Shown here: positions 42,820 through 52,581 of the stretch, one piece after another
Layout of the letters: each line of letters starts with the position of its first letter
How positions within the stretch are numbered: the first letter of the stretch is position 1
Translations under genes and position numbers: made by a program
The notes under the pieces: generated by a model
Told to the model about the DNA's origin: nothing
Seen by the model: the letters and a program-made list of their open reading frames with translations, nothing else
The model's database searches: none
Assembly (NCBI GenBank): GCA_002713145.1
Contig: PAVS01000003.1
Location: 3,707 to 67,706, forward strand
Source: Halobacteriovoraceae bacterium
GTDB taxonomy: Bacteria > Bdellovibrionota > Bacteriovoracia > Bacteriovoracales > Bacteriovoracaceae
Length of the DNA: 64,000 nt
Reading direction: 5' to 3'

Positions 42820-43917
42820 ATGCATAAAGCGCTTATATTTCTGATATTGGTTTCTTGTAGCCAAGTTGATCTGAAACTTGAAAAACCTTATAAAAAAGAT
42901 AATCCGTTAAGAGTGAGTTGGGTGAAAAATTTAGATCCTGCTTATAAAACCGGAAATCTTCCCATCGGGACTTCATCACCTTTTATTCACCAAGATATAG
43001 TTTATATGGGTAATTTAAAAGGTGAGATGGTGGCCTATGATTTAGAGACAGGGCGAACTATTTGGCACAAAGATGAACAATATCCCATACAATCCCAAGC
43101 TAATTTTTTTAATAATCATATTTATTATGGTTCAAAAAGCGGAAGATTATTTGCCAGGCACTATGTCACAGGGGAGTTAAAATACTCTATTGACTTAGGA
43201 GCGCCCATTGAATCTCAGCCTATTTTTCACCAGGGAAGGGCCTTGGTTCATTTAAGGAATCACACCATCATCTGCTTAGATGCCGAAACGGGAAAAATAT
43301 TTTGGCTCTATCAGAGATCAGTGCCCTATAACACAACATTGCAAAAAGTTTCAGCAGTTAAACCTCAAGGCAATCGCTTGTATGTTGGCTTTGCAGATGG
43401 AAACGTTGCGGCCATTAGCCTAGAAGAGGGAACAATTCTTTGGGAAGAAAAAATCTCAACAGGTCTTAAATTTGTAGATGTTGATGTCACTCCTGTTTTT
43501 TATAAAGGTTATATTGTCGCTGGTTCAGCCGCAGGTCCTATGAGGTTTTTGAAGCCTGAAAATGGTGTGATTGAGCGAACGGTAGAGTTTACCCAATCCC
43601 ATACTCCTTTTATAGCAGAAGAGGGCATGTATGTGGGAAGTGTTTTTGGAGACCTTGCCCTAATTGATGAGTATGGAAAAATCCAAAAACAAAAAAAGCT
43701 TTCAGAAAATGGTATTTCATCTATTGTTCCCTATAAAAATAATCTCATGGTGAGCACTTACGGAAGTGAAGTTTTATTCGTGAACAAAAAGACTTTTGAT
43801 GTCACTCAAACCCTCAATCTTGGTTACGATCAATCGGCTATTTTTGGTGAATTGGTTGTGTTCGACGAATATTTGGCATTTTACTCATCGCGCAATAGAC
43901 TGTATGTCATCAAGTAG
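42820..43917 (+). CDS. bamB: Outer-membrane assembly lipoprotein BamB
   Basis: This 365-residue lipoprotein (signal ending LILVSC, Cys14) has an eight-bladed PQQ-type beta-propeller. Repeated W/F-G-x-x-G motifs include VYMGNLKGEMVAYDLETGRTIW, IYYGSKSGRLFARH and LYVGFADGNVAAISLEEGTILW in parts. BamB scaffolds BamA in the insertion of outer-membrane barrels, which fits the many barrel genes nearby. It is immediately downstream of the YfgM-like gene without a gap. Confidence 0.92.
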   Translation: MHKALIFLILVSCSQVDLKLEKPYKKDNPLRVSWVKNLDPAYKTGNLPIGTSSPFIHQDIVYMGNLKGEMVAYDLETGRTIWHKDEQYPIQSQANFFNNHIYYGSKSGRLFARHYVTGELKYSIDLGAPIESQPIFHQGRALVHLRNHTIICLDAETGKIFWLYQRSVPYNTTLQKVSAVKPQGNRLYVGFADGNVAAISLEEGTILWEEKISTGLKFVDVDVTPVFYKGYIVAGSAAGPMRFLKPENGVIERTVEFTQSHTPFIAEEGMYVGSVFGDLALIDEYGKIQKQKKLSENGISSIVPYKNNLMVSTYGSEVLFVNKKTFDVTQTLNLGYDQSAIFGELVVFDEYLAFYSSRNRLYVIK

Positions 43918-44035
43918 CGCAAAGAATAAGTAAATTCAGACACTTAAACCAGATCTTTGTTACACACTCTAACTTATTGTTTTTCAAACTTACTCTTTAT
44001 TTGTAAAGTAGCAAAAAATATATAAGGAGAGAGTT

Positions 44036-45361
44036 TTGAAATTATTATTCTTAAGCGCACTTTCACTATCACTTTCATTTGCCCTTGCTCATGAAGGTAT
44101 AATCGAAGAAGAATTTCTGGTCACAGACTACAATTCGAGTCTTATTGAAGAAATTCAAAAGCACCCTGATTTAACTATCGACCATATGGATCAGTTTAGT
44201 TTTGAACTTTATGGACCCAAAGGGACAGGGAAGTGGCTTTCAAAACTCACAGCCAATTTTGCTCCACTGACCAGCACCACCAAAGAGCATCACACGAAGG
44301 ATTTTGCTGCTGATTACCCAAGCTTTGCTCAAGTGACTAAAAACTTGAGGTCATATGTGGCCATGAATCCTAAAATTGCAAAAATGTTCTCCATTGGGAA
44401 ATCTGTGGAAGGAAGAGATCTATGGGTGGTTAAAATTTCTGATAATGTAGATAAAGATGAAGTTGAACCTGAGTTTAAATATATCTCTAGCATGCACGGA
44501 AATGAAATTACCGGAAGAGAGCTGACTCAGTTTTTTATAAAAGATCTTATCAGTGGGTATGGTAAGGATAAAAGAATTACTGACTTAATTAATAACACTG
44601 AAATTTTTATTATGCCTTCTATGAATCCAGACGGATCAAAGAGAAGACAGCGAGCAAATGCGAGAGGTTATGATCTCAACAGAAATTTTCCTGACTGGGA
44701 AAACGGTGACGAAAACACAACGAAAAATAGACAGCCTGAAACAGTTGCCGTGATGAACTTCCAAGCTAAAAGACAATTTGCTCTTTCTGCAAATTTCCAT
44801 GGGGGAGCGGTGGTTGTCAATTACCCTTGGGATTCAACCCGAAAAAGACATCCATTTGATAAACTTATCAAAGAGTTGTCTCTCGCTTATGCAGATGAAA
44901 ACCCGGGAATGAGAAATTCTCGCTCTTTTAGTAGAGGGATCACTAATGGTTATGATTGGTATGAACTCCACGGAGGTATGCAAGACTGGTCATACAATTG
45001 GCATAATGACCTTCAGGTCACACTAGAAGTTTCGAGAGATAAATGGCCTCGTTACTCTGAAATACCTAGTTTCTATAAAGATAATAAAGAATCAATGCTG
45101 GTTTACATGGAAGCGATTCACCAAGGTGCTGGCTTTAAATTACCGAATCAAAAAAGTGGTTCTGTGACGGTATTTCAAGATGTGAATGGAAAGCTTCAAA
45201 ATCGAGGAACTTTTGGTTTTCAAAAAGGTGAGTTCTATAAATACCTGAGCGTTGGTGAGTATATTTTTAAAGTAAAAGTTAATGGAGAAGGAACCACTCG
45301 CTCAATGCAGATGAGTGTTGATAAAACGGTAAAGCCAAATGGAAACATCCTTAAGCTTTAG
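44036..45361 (+). CDS. Secreted M14 zinc carboxypeptidase (CPD/M type)
   Basis: This 441-residue exported metallocarboxypeptidase has a signal peptide (1-18). Its zinc ligands are His154 and Glu157 (SMHGNEITGRE) and His255 (SANFHGGA), the catalytic Glu331 is in VTLEVSRDKWP, and the substrate-binding Arg segment is YDLNRNFPDW. A transthyretin-like C-terminal domain (about 365-441, VFQDVNGKLQNRGTFGFQKG) is typical of the D/M subfamily. It probably trims C-terminal residues from peptides in the periplasm or prey. The start is TTG with a good AAGGAGAG site. Its end overlaps the convergent EVE gene by 11 bases. Confidence 0.92.
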   Translation: MKLLFLSALSLSLSFALAHEGIIEEEFLVTDYNSSLIEEIQKHPDLTIDHMDQFSFELYGPKGTGKWLSKLTANFAPLTSTTKEHHTKDFAADYPSFAQVTKNLRSYVAMNPKIAKMFSIGKSVEGRDLWVVKISDNVDKDEVEPEFKYISSMHGNEITGRELTQFFIKDLISGYGKDKRITDLINNTEIFIMPSMNPDGSKRRQRANARGYDLNRNFPDWENGDENTTKNRQPETVAVMNFQAKRQFALSANFHGGAVVVNYPWDSTRKRHPFDKLIKELSLAYADENPGMRNSRSFSRGITNGYDWYELHGGMQDWSYNWHNDLQVTLEVSRDKWPRYSEIPSFYKDNKESMLVYMEAIHQGAGFKLPNQKSGSVTVFQDVNGKLQNRGTFGFQKGEFYKYLSVGEYIFKVKVNGEGTTRSMQMSVDKTVKPNGNILKL

Positions 45362-45818
45362 CCGCCATTTTTTTTATATGATTAAATTCAACTAAAGAGA
45401 CTGGGGTGATAGAGAGGCGACTGCCTTTTTTCACCACAGTCATATTTTCTAACTTTTTTTCCTCTTTTAATTCAGCTAAACTTATAACCTCTTTAAAGGT
45501 CTCGATCCATCTGACATCAACCATATACCAACGAGGTTCATCCTCAGTTGCCTTTGGGTCGAAGTAGGGGCTGTTTTTATCCAGAGCAGTTAAGTCGGGG
45601 TGTGATTCTCGAACTACTTCAGCGATTCCGGCGACACCGATATTTTTACAACTCGAATGATATATCAGTACGAGGTCACCTTTTTTCATCTCATCACGCA
45701 TAAAGTTTCTAGCTTGATAATTGCGCACTCCTTCCCAACTGGCGGTTTTCTTGGGAGAGTTTTTGAGATCTGTAATAGAAAAAGCATCTGGCTCAGTCTT
45801 CATTAACCAATAGTTCAT
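45351..45818 (-). CDS. EVE domain protein
   Basis: This protein of about 155 residues is a single EVE domain, a PUA-like fold. The motifs are MNYWLMKTEPDAFSI at the N-terminus, WEGVRNYQARNFMRDEMKKGDLVLIYHS and GIAEVVRESHPD in parts. EVE domains are thought to bind modified nucleobases in RNA or DNA. I chose ATG 45818 because homologues begin M-x-Y-W-L-x-K-x-E-P. An ATG seven codons upstream is also possible. Confidence 0.9.
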   Translation of the reverse strand: MNYWLMKTEPDAFSITDLKNSPKKTASWEGVRNYQARNFMRDEMKKGDLVLIYHSSCKNIGVAGIAEVVRESHPDLTALDKNSPYFDPKATEDEPRWYMVDVRWIETFKEVISLAELKEEKKLENMTVVKKGSRLSITPVSLVEFNHIKKMAAKA

Positions 45819-45947
45819 GGTCTTATTATTGAATCCCAAAAACTGTCTGTAAAGCTCGGGATTAAGTAAATTTTTCCGTTTATTTGATTCTAGGCCGTCT
45901 ACCTAGAGAAAGCTTCAGGCTGTCCGATAGGGTGTATAGGAGGAATT

Positions 45948-46790
45948 ATGAATAAACTACTCTTATTATTGATTATGGTGGGCGTGAACTCTTGTTCAAC
46001 AACTTCCCCGTTTCTATCTCAATTAGGACAAGTGGATAAGGTTGATATTGATCAAAGTGATTATCAAAGACCTGAGTTGTACGTAGATAACTACACCTTT
46101 TCTAAAAACTATCGCTCTATTGCTTCCGTCGGCTCAGACAATCTTGATATGACCAATAGACAGTTGTATTTTTTAACTTACTACAAACAGTACTTAACCA
46201 TGGGGCATATCTTAGGAAAAAAAGATACGATTAAATCATGCCCGAGTTTTCATCATATTTATTTAGAACATAAAGATGAGATGGAAACTGTGAGTGCTCA
46301 GTATTCAAGTCAGCTCAACTTTAATGAAGTTAAAAAAGATATTACAAATATTGCCAAGTACCCAGTGTTGAGTTTGCCAGCTTCAAGTGGAAATAATCTC
46401 GTCACTGAGTTAGTTGAAGACAATTGGCGTAGATCTGGTGAGCATGTTCAAGCGGCCCTAGAGCATTATTATCAAATTGAAAAACAAGAAGTCGAACTTC
46501 TTTGTGACCGAGGGGTAAGCCCCGGATATTATGTTTATGAAAATCTCGTGCAATATTTTCAAACAGAAAGTTCTTTTCATCGCACACAAGCGGGTCTTAA
46601 AGCTATTCTCAAGCTTCCTGTTATGGCGAATATGTTGATACTAGACAATCTTATGCGTGAGAATTATGCTTTAAATGAGACAAACAATTTTGAGAAATGG
46701 CTGATGACTAGATCTCAACTCACTTGGTTTACTGAATATAGAGAAAACTTAGTGAAAAAGAGAAAGACTTTACTTTCAGCTAAATACTAA
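45948..46790 (+). CDS. Lipoprotein, unknown function
   Basis: This 280-residue lipoprotein has a signal peptide ending VGVNSC (Cys16). The remainder is largely alpha-helical (for example YFLTYYKQYLTMGHILGKK and HVQAALEHYYQIEKQEVELLC) with no recognised domain. A strong AGGAGG site precedes the ATG. Eleven bases separate it from the next lipoprotein gene, so they are cotranscribed. Confidence 0.66.
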   Translation: MNKLLLLLIMVGVNSCSTTSPFLSQLGQVDKVDIDQSDYQRPELYVDNYTFSKNYRSIASVGSDNLDMTNRQLYFLTYYKQYLTMGHILGKKDTIKSCPSFHHIYLEHKDEMETVSAQYSSQLNFNEVKKDITNIAKYPVLSLPASSGNNLVTELVEDNWRRSGEHVQAALEHYYQIEKQEVELLCDRGVSPGYYVYENLVQYFQTESSFHRTQAGLKAILKLPVMANMLILDNLMRENYALNETNNFEKWLMTRSQLTWFTEYRENLVKKRKTLLSAKY

Positions 46791-46801
46791 GGACACACGG
46801 A

Positions 46802-47524
46802 ATGAAGACTCTTTTTCTACTTATCTGTTTCTTGTTGGTTATGAGCTGTGGAGAAGAAGCTGAGCAACCTGGACTTGCGAGTAACGTAGGAAATATCTTT
46901 TATGCTCAATCGAATGACTTTCTAGATACGACAGAGACGAAGAGTTTAGATTTGTCTTGTAAAGCCTTAGATGCAAAAGAGGAAACAATCAGAACACTTT
47001 ATCTTAGTACTGGTGATCAATTCGTTTATTCATTACAAGAGTTTGGTTGTGGAGAAGAGGAATATTCTACAGCGGTTCAAAAAACTGCTGAATTAGTTTC
47101 CAATGGGGGAAGCTTAAGTCTTGATAACGATGATCTTTATTTCACAGATATTTTGACCAGTGATTCTGACGATGTGGTTGATCACTGTCCTAAAGCTCTT
47201 AATAGTGAACGTATTTTAAGAACGAGAACGGTAGGATCGATTGCTAAGCAATACACTTTGCTAAAGTCGACTCATACCAATTGTAACGGAGTGAATGGTG
47301 ATCCCGATCAAGTGTGTCTTGTGGTGAATACGGGCGTGAGACAAGTAAACTCTAATGCTTACAAAGTGACGACCGTTGATAAGTATGTGATCAATCTTGA
47401 TATTGCTTCAGGAGACACGAGCTATGGCATGGTGTTAGAGAGAGAACGTATAACTTCTTCTGGTTGTGATGAAGACAATCAAACAAAGGCTAGAAAGCAA
47501 AAATTCGAAAGTATCAATAAGTAA
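46802..47524 (+). CDS. Lipoprotein, unknown function
   Basis: This 240-residue lipoprotein has a signal ending LLVMSC (Cys16). The mature part is beta-rich with paired Cys residues (LSCKALD, FGCGEE, DHCPKAL and others), probably disulfide-bonded in the periplasm. Nothing is recognised. It is second in a two-gene operon and ends 4 bases from a convergent gene. Confidence 0.63.
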   Translation: MKTLFLLICFLLVMSCGEEAEQPGLASNVGNIFYAQSNDFLDTTETKSLDLSCKALDAKEETIRTLYLSTGDQFVYSLQEFGCGEEEYSTAVQKTAELVSNGGSLSLDNDDLYFTDILTSDSDDVVDHCPKALNSERILRTRTVGSIAKQYTLLKSTHTNCNGVNGDPDQVCLVVNTGVRQVNSNAYKVTTVDKYVINLDIASGDTSYGMVLERERITSSGCDEDNQTKARKQKFESINK

Positions 47525-47528
47525 TTCC

Positions 47529-48263
47529 CTAAGGACAAGACCAAAAAACTTGAATCAGTTTAAGTTTATTCGTGTCAATATCCCAAATTTTTTGACAATA
47601 ACTTTCCGTGTGTAATTCGCCTACAGCTTTTTTGTTTTCAGGGCAGGGAACTTCTTTGACTCTTCGGCTTTGGGCCATTGTAAATACATTCGCATCTAAA
47701 TTTTCTATATTAAATTTACCTTTTTCATTCAAGCTTATTTGATACAGTTGATCGTCATAGTCTTTCAAGAAAAAGAGCTTGTTATTTTTCATAAAAAGCG
47801 GCTTGTCTCGATAGGGAACTTTGAACTCTTTAATTTCATCACCCTCAAAAAGGTAAACACTATCAAAGTGAAGCTTTGTTTGAAGGGGGATATCTTTGGT
47901 AATATACAGCCCTTGAAAAATTTTATCGTTAGGATTGATAGGATTATGAATTTTGCATCTTGAATCCCATAATATCACATTTTCTTTTTTGGCCGGCTCC
48001 CTCGGTGTGAGAACTCTTAAGGGTAAACCCGTATTCTTAGCATAAGTTTTGAGTTTTTGATGTCTTTTTTCAGAGTTACTTATCTTTAGAATAGTTTCAA
48101 ACTCTTTGATTTGTTTTCCCCTCTCTTTGTCACAAATACTATTGATAGGGCAACCTGGAATCTCATGTTCCACATCACGAAGGGTTTTGAGTTGGGTGGA
48201 GTCACTCACTTGTGCGAGTGCTAGGCTCATAATAAATAGGGGAAGGGTGAGGATCACTTTCAT
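47529..48263 (-). CDS. Exported protein, unknown function
   Basis: This 244-residue protein has a signal peptide (1-17, LFIMSLALA). The mature chain has an N-terminal segment with Cys residues (GCPINSICDKERG) and a beta-rich C-terminal part (LQTKLHFDSVYLFEGDEIK, PLFMKNNKLFFLKDYDDQLYQISLNEKG in parts) reminiscent of propeller blades, too short for a full propeller. No family is recognised. Confidence 0.62.
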   Translation of the reverse strand: MKVILTLPLFIMSLALAQVSDSTQLKTLRDVEHEIPGCPINSICDKERGKQIKEFETILKISNSEKRHQKLKTYAKNTGLPLRVLTPREPAKKENVILWDSRCKIHNPINPNDKIFQGLYITKDIPLQTKLHFDSVYLFEGDEIKEFKVPYRDKPLFMKNNKLFFLKDYDDQLYQISLNEKGKFNIENLDANVFTMAQSRRVKEVPCPENKKAVGELHTESYCQKIWDIDTNKLKLIQVFWSCP

Positions 48264-48438
48264 AATTTTCTCTGGAAAAAATCTGTCAACTTACAAACTA
48301 TATCATGTATGGTGAAAGTTATAAACACGATTAAACTACTACATTTAGTGTATAAAGTTTTTTAGGCCCATGACCAAAGAATTTCTAGCCAAATTTCAAT
48401 GATTTAAATGTCATTTTATTGATATTTTCTCCTTGGTT

Positions 48439-48495
48439 GCACTAGATATTGTGGTTGTCACTATTTTGACAATAAAAATGCACCAGATATTGTGT
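48439..48495 (+). promoter_or_regulatory. Pair of NrdR boxes upstream of nrdJ
   Basis: GCACTAGATATTGTGG (48439-48454) and GCACCAGATATTGTGT (48480-48495) both fit the NrdR-box consensus (acaCwAtATaTwGtgt) and agree with each other at 14 of 16 positions. Their starts are 41 bases apart, close to four helical turns. The second box abuts the -35 element. NrdR with bound dATP and ATP should repress nrdJ. Confidence 0.85.
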
Positions 48496-48523
48496 TGACA
48501 GGGGTCCGAATAGGCCTTTTAAT
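48495..48523 (+). promoter_or_regulatory. Sigma-70-type promoter of nrdJ
   Basis: TTGACA (48495-48500) is separated by 17 bases from TTTAAT (48518-48523), an almost ideal -35/-10 pair, 42 bases before the start codon. The -35 element overlaps the end of the second NrdR box. Confidence 0.75.
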
Positions 48524-48565
48524 AATTAAACAGCTAAATGTTTACGTCTTAATGAGGAGAAAATC

Positions 48566-51500
48566 GTGAAATTTAATCGCAAGTTTACTATGGAAGGTAA
48601 GTCAGCTTATGAGTCTCTTAAATTTGAAAAAAGAAGCTCACAAGTCAAGAACGTGGATGGTTCGTCAACATCTGCGATGGATGTAACTGTCCCAACTGAT
48701 TGGTCACAAGTCGCTACCGATATCATAGCTCAAAAATATTTTAGAAAAACCGGTGTCCCCCAAATAGATTCTAAAGGTCATACTATTGTTGATGATCAAG
48801 GCCAACCTGTCCTTGGTAGTGAAACTCATGCCACTCAAGTTTTTGATAGACTTGCAGGATGTTGGAGATCTTGGGGCGAGCGCTATAATTATTTTGATAC
48901 TAAAAAAGATGCAGATACTTTTGAAGCTGAATTAAAATTTATGCTTGCTAATCAAATGGCAGCCCCTAATTCACCTCAATGGTTTAATACAGGACTTTAT
49001 TCAAGTTATGGGATTACGGGTAAGCCTCAAGGGCATAAATTCGTTAACCCAGAAACAGGTAAAGTTAACTCTTCTACTTCCGCATATGAAAGACCACAAC
49101 CCCATGCATGTTTTATTCAATCAATAAATGATGATTTGGTTAACCCGGGTGGAATCATGGATTTGTGGTCTAGGGAAGCTAGACTTTTTAAATATGGATC
49201 GGGAACGGGAACGAACTTCTCTCATATTAGAGGGGAGGGAGAACCACTTTCTGGTGGAGGTCAATCATCAGGTCTCATGAGCTTTTTAAAAATTGGCGAT
49301 CGAGCGGCTGGTGCCATTAAATCTGGTGGTACAACAAGACGTGCAGCTAAAATGGTTTGTATTGATTTAGACCATCCAGATATCGTTGACTTTATCCAAT
49401 GGAAAGTCAAAGAAGAGCGTAAAGTGGCTTCTCTGGTTACAGGTTCAAAAGTTTGTAAAAAACATCTTGAACTTATTTTTGCTGCAATTAATAACTCAGA
49501 TTCAGATGGGGAAGATAAGTTCTCAGGGAAGACCAATAAAGCCTTAGGTATGGCGATCAAAGCAGCTAATGCAGATATGGTTCCTATGAATTATATCTCG
49601 AGATGTATTGATCTTGCTCGCCAAGGTTTTACTTCTATTGAGTTTGAAGTTTATGATACGGATTGGAACTCGGAAGCTTATGCTACAGTAAGCGGGCAAA
49701 ACTCGAATAACTCTATCCGTATTCCGAATAAATTTTTTAAGGCCCTTGATCAAAACGATGAATGGGAACTTATTTCAAGAACCACAGGGAATACGATAAG
49801 AAAAATTAAAGCCTCTGAATTATGGGAAATGATCGCAGAAGCTGCTTGGCAATGCGCTGACCCTGGAGTTCAGTTCGATGACACCATCAATGAATGGCAT
49901 ACTTGTTCTAATGATGGTCGCATTAATGCCTCTAATCCTTGTTCTGAATATATGTTTTTAGATGATACTGCTTGTAATTTAGCTTCATTAAATCTAGTAA
50001 AATTTCTTGATCCAGTAACAGGAATGTTTGATATAGAAGCCTATATTCATGCCTGTGAAATTTGGACGGTTGTGCTTGAAATCTCTGTTCTTATGGCCCA
50101 ATTTCCAAGTGAAGAGATTGCTTTAAGATCTTATCAGTATCGAACTCTTGGACTTGGCTTTGCTAATATTGGAGCGCTTCTCATGCAGATGGGTCACGCG
50201 TATGATTCTGAAGAAGGAAGAAATATAGCAGCAGCACTCACAAGTATTATGGGTGGGACGACTTATAAAGTTTCTGCCCTGATGGCCAAAGAGCATGGAG
50301 CTTTTGCTCGCTATGAGGCCAATAAAGATCAGATGCTTAAAGTCATTCGTAACCATCGCAGGGCCACTTATGCAATGGATGATTATGAGGGACTCACCAT
50401 TACTCCTCAACCGCTGAATCCAAAATACGTTGAGAAGTTTTTTGTTCAAGCAGCAAAAAAAGCATGGGATGAAGCACTTGATTTAGGTGAAAAGCATGGT
50501 TATCGAAATGCTCAGACAACAGTTATTGCTCCTACGGGAACTATTGGTTTGGTCATGGATTGTGATACCACGGGAATTGAGCCCGACTTCGCGCTGGTTA
50601 AATTTAAAAAACTTGCGGGGGGAGGTTACTTTAAAATTATCAATCAATCTGTTCCCAAAGCGCTCAAAAATTTAGGCTATACTCAAAAACAAATTCAAGA
50701 GATTGAGAAATATGCTGTTGGGACCGGAACCCTTCAAGGCTGTCCTGGGATTGATCATGAAAGACTACGCAACTTAGGTTTTACTGATGAGAAAATTTCC
50801 GCAGTTGAATCTTCTCTTGAATCAGCTTTTGATATTAGTTTTGCTTTTAATAGATATAATTTAGGAGATGAGTTTTTAAACAAAACCTTAGGGGTGAAAG
50901 AAGAGAATCTCAATAACCCAGAGTTTAATCTTTTAGCGGAATTAGGCTTTAGTGCCAAAGAAATTCAAATCTCTAATGAATATGTTTGCGGAACCATGAC
51001 AATTGAAGGGGCCCCTCATATTAAAGATGAGCACTTAGCCGTTTTTGATTGCGCTAATAAATGTGGACGAATCGGTAAAAGACTTATTTCTTGGCAAGGT
51101 CATATTAAAATGATGGCCGCTTGTCAGCCTTATTTATCAGGAGCTATTTCTAAAACCATAAATATGGCCAGTGATGTGAGTGTTTCTGAGATCGCAGATG
51201 CTTATAGACTCTCACACTCTCTGATGACTAAAGCGAATGCTATTTATCGAGATGGATCGAAACTTTCGCAACCCCTCAATGCTTCTGCTTTTGAAGACCT
51301 GGGCTTACTTGATTCATTCGATGATATGTCTCAGACGGAGCAAATTGAACAAGTTGCTAAAAAAATCGTAGAGAAAGTGATTTATAAAGAAGTTAGTCAG
51401 CGCAAAGTTCTTCCCAATAGAAGACTTGGCTATACCCAAAAAGCGAGTGTAGGTGGACATAAAGTTTATCTTCGCACTGGTCAGTATGATGATGGAACCC

Positions 51501-52057
51501 TAGGGGAAATCTTTATCGATATGCATAAAGAAGGAGCTGCATACAGGTCTTTGATGAATTGCTTTTCAATTGCGATTTCTTTAGGTCTGCAATATGGAGT
51601 TCCTCTAGAAGAGTACGTAGAAGCTTTTACTTTTACTAAGTTTGAGCCAAACGGAATGGTCATGGGACATGACAATTTAAAGATGGCCACATCTGTGATT
51701 GATTATGTTTTTAGAGATCTTGCATGTAAGTACTTAGGTCGTCACGATCTTGTGCATGTTAAACCTGCTGATCTTGAGAGCGATAAAATTACTGGGGAGT
51801 CCGGGAATGATGAACCACTTTTAGAGATGATTGAAAAAACTGAAAGTGTCACACACTCTGATGGAAGTGTTTCCACTCAGAAGCTTTATACTAAACAGAC
51901 TAATTCTGAGATGGTAAGCCAACAAAGAAAAATGAGTGAAGCCAAGATGAAAGGTTATGAAGGAGAGTCATGTCCCGAATGCCAATCATTCACTATGCTT
52001 CGCAATGGAAGTTGTATGAAATGCGATACCTGTGGTGCAACCACTGGGTGTAGCTAG
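48566..52057 (+). CDS. nrdJ: Adenosylcobalamin-dependent ribonucleotide reductase (class II)
   Basis: This 1163-residue enzyme reduces ribonucleotides to deoxyribonucleotides using B12. The core shows [22 protein letters not shown], the active-site loop [23 protein letters not shown] in part, and [19 protein letters not shown] in part. The segment of short repeats around residues 710-820 ([14 protein letters not shown] and [14 protein letters not shown]) is typical of the long proteobacterial NrdJ type. The C-terminus CPECQSF...[14 protein letters not shown] holds the zinc/redox cysteines. The start is GTG after GAGGAG. NrdR boxes control it. Oxygen-independent dNTP supply would suit growth inside prey. 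Confidence 0.96.
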   Translation: MKFNRKFTMEGKSAYESLKFEKRSSQVKNVDGSSTSAMDVTVPTDWSQVATDIIAQKYFRKTGVPQIDSKGHTIVDDQGQPVLGSETHATQVFDRLAGCWRSWGERYNYFDTKKDADTFEAELKFMLANQMAAPNSPQWFNTGLYSSYGITGKPQGHKFVNPETGKVNSSTSAYERPQPHACFIQSINDDLVNPGGIMDLWSREARLFKYGSGTGTNFSHIRGEGEPLSGGGQSSGLMSFLKIGDRAAGAIKSGGTTRRAAKMVCIDLDHPDIVDFIQWKVKEERKVASLVTGSKVCKKHLELIFAAINNSDSDGEDKFSGKTNKALGMAIKAANADMVPMNYISRCIDLARQGFTSIEFEVYDTDWNSEAYATVSGQNSNNSIRIPNKFFKALDQNDEWELISRTTGNTIRKIKASELWEMIAEAAWQCADPGVQFDDTINEWHTCSNDGRINASNPCSEYMFLDDTACNLASLNLVKFLDPVTGMFDIEAYIHACEIWTVVLEISVLMAQFPSEEIALRSYQYRTLGLGFANIGALLMQMGHAYDSEEGRNIAAALTSIMGGTTYKVSALMAKEHGAFARYEANKDQMLKVIRNHRRATYAMDDYEGLTITPQPLNPKYVEKFFVQAAKKAWDEALDLGEKHGYRNAQTTVIAPTGTIGLVMDCDTTGIEPDFALVKFKKLAGGGYFKIINQSVPKALKNLGYTQKQIQEIEKYAVGTGTLQGCPGIDHERLRNLGFTDEKISAVESSLESAFDISFAFNRYNLGDEFLNKTLGVKEENLNNPEFNLLAELGFSAKEIQISNEYVCGTMTIEGAPHIKDEHLAVFDCANKCGRIGKRLISWQGHIKMMAACQPYLSGAISKTINMASDVSVSEIADAYRLSHSLMTKANAIYRDGSKLSQPLNASAFEDLGLLDSFDDMSQTEQIEQVAKKIVEKVIYKEVSQRKVLPNRRLGYTQKASVGGHKVYLRTGQYDDGTLGEIFIDMHKEGAAYRSLMNCFSIAISLGLQYGVPLEEYVEAFTFTKFEPNGMVMGHDNLKMATSVIDYVFRDLACKYLGRHDLVHVKPADLESDKITGESGNDEPLLEMIEKTESVTHSDGSVSTQKLYTKQTNSEMVSQQRKMSEAKMKGYEGESCPECQSFTMLRNGSCMKCDTCGATTGCS

Positions 52058-52163
52058 AGATATTTCAGACGCAAAAAGTTTTGGTAGACTTTTTTAACCT
52101 TGAGAGACGTTTTTTTAAACACACATTAAGAAAAATTTAATCAAGGTAATCCTGCATAAAATG

Positions 52164-52183
52164 ACCCACCCGAATGGGTGGGT
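52164..52183 (+). terminator. Hairpin after nrdJ
   Basis: ACCCACCC (52164-52171) pairs perfectly with GGGTGGGT (52176-52183) around GAAT. A run of nine T residues follows only about 18 bases later, so it is an imperfect intrinsic terminator or a transcript-stabilising stem. Confidence 0.55.
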
Positions 52184-52235
52184 TCTATGCCACTTATGTC
52201 GTTTTTTTTTCCTAAGCAATAATTAAAATCAAAGC

Positions 52236-52526
52236 ATGTCAGAAAATGAAACGAGTCCAGAAATTATTATTTCTTGTTACAATCATTACCTCAGAAATAC
52301 TCTCTCCAAAATTCAAGGGGGACTTGATCTCGTGGAGAAAAAGCTCATGGCCCACAATAGGGTTAAGCATGATGATTTTGTAGACGCGATTAATTTTGCT
52401 CGTCGAGGTTGTGATGATATTTCAGATCTTGTCGAGAGTCTTAAGACTCCATCTGACCTAGACAAACTGGTTGCAGCTGCAGAGCATAATTTTCTGGATA
52501 TCCTTGAATTTAAAAAGAAGACTTAA
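52236..52526 (+). CDS. Isolated HisKA-like (DHp) domain protein
   Basis: This 96-residue protein is all alpha-helical. CYNHYLRNTLSKIQGGLDLVE (residues 14-34, quoted in part: NHYLRNTLSKIQGG) matches the H-box of histidine-kinase dimerisation domains (H-E-L-R-N-P-L-x-x-I-x-G), with His at the acceptor position. A second helix (DAINFARRGCDDISDLVESL) completes a hairpin. No ATPase domain follows. It could be a phosphotransfer protein or a decoy that pairs with a kinase. The neighbouring XRE regulator begins 55 bases downstream. Confidence 0.65.
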   Translation: MSENETSPEIIISCYNHYLRNTLSKIQGGLDLVEKKLMAHNRVKHDDFVDAINFARRGCDDISDLVESLKTPSDLDKLVAAAEHNFLDILEFKKKT

Positions 52527-52581
52527 TTTTTCTTAAGTAGATGATGCAATTACGCATTAATAATTATACATTGCAGAAAGT

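Larger units (their letters stand above)
48264..48565. other. Regulatory gap upstream of nrdJ
   Basis: About 300 bases contain no gene. The first half is AT-rich without clear motifs. The right half holds two NrdR boxes and a consensus promoter, described separately, then a leader with a strong GAGGAG ribosome-binding site. Confidence 0.6.

Noticed and set aside
50650..51010. Internal repeat in NrdJ as a novel insertion
   Set aside because: Similar short repeats occur in the long proteobacterial NrdJ type, so it is a family feature.
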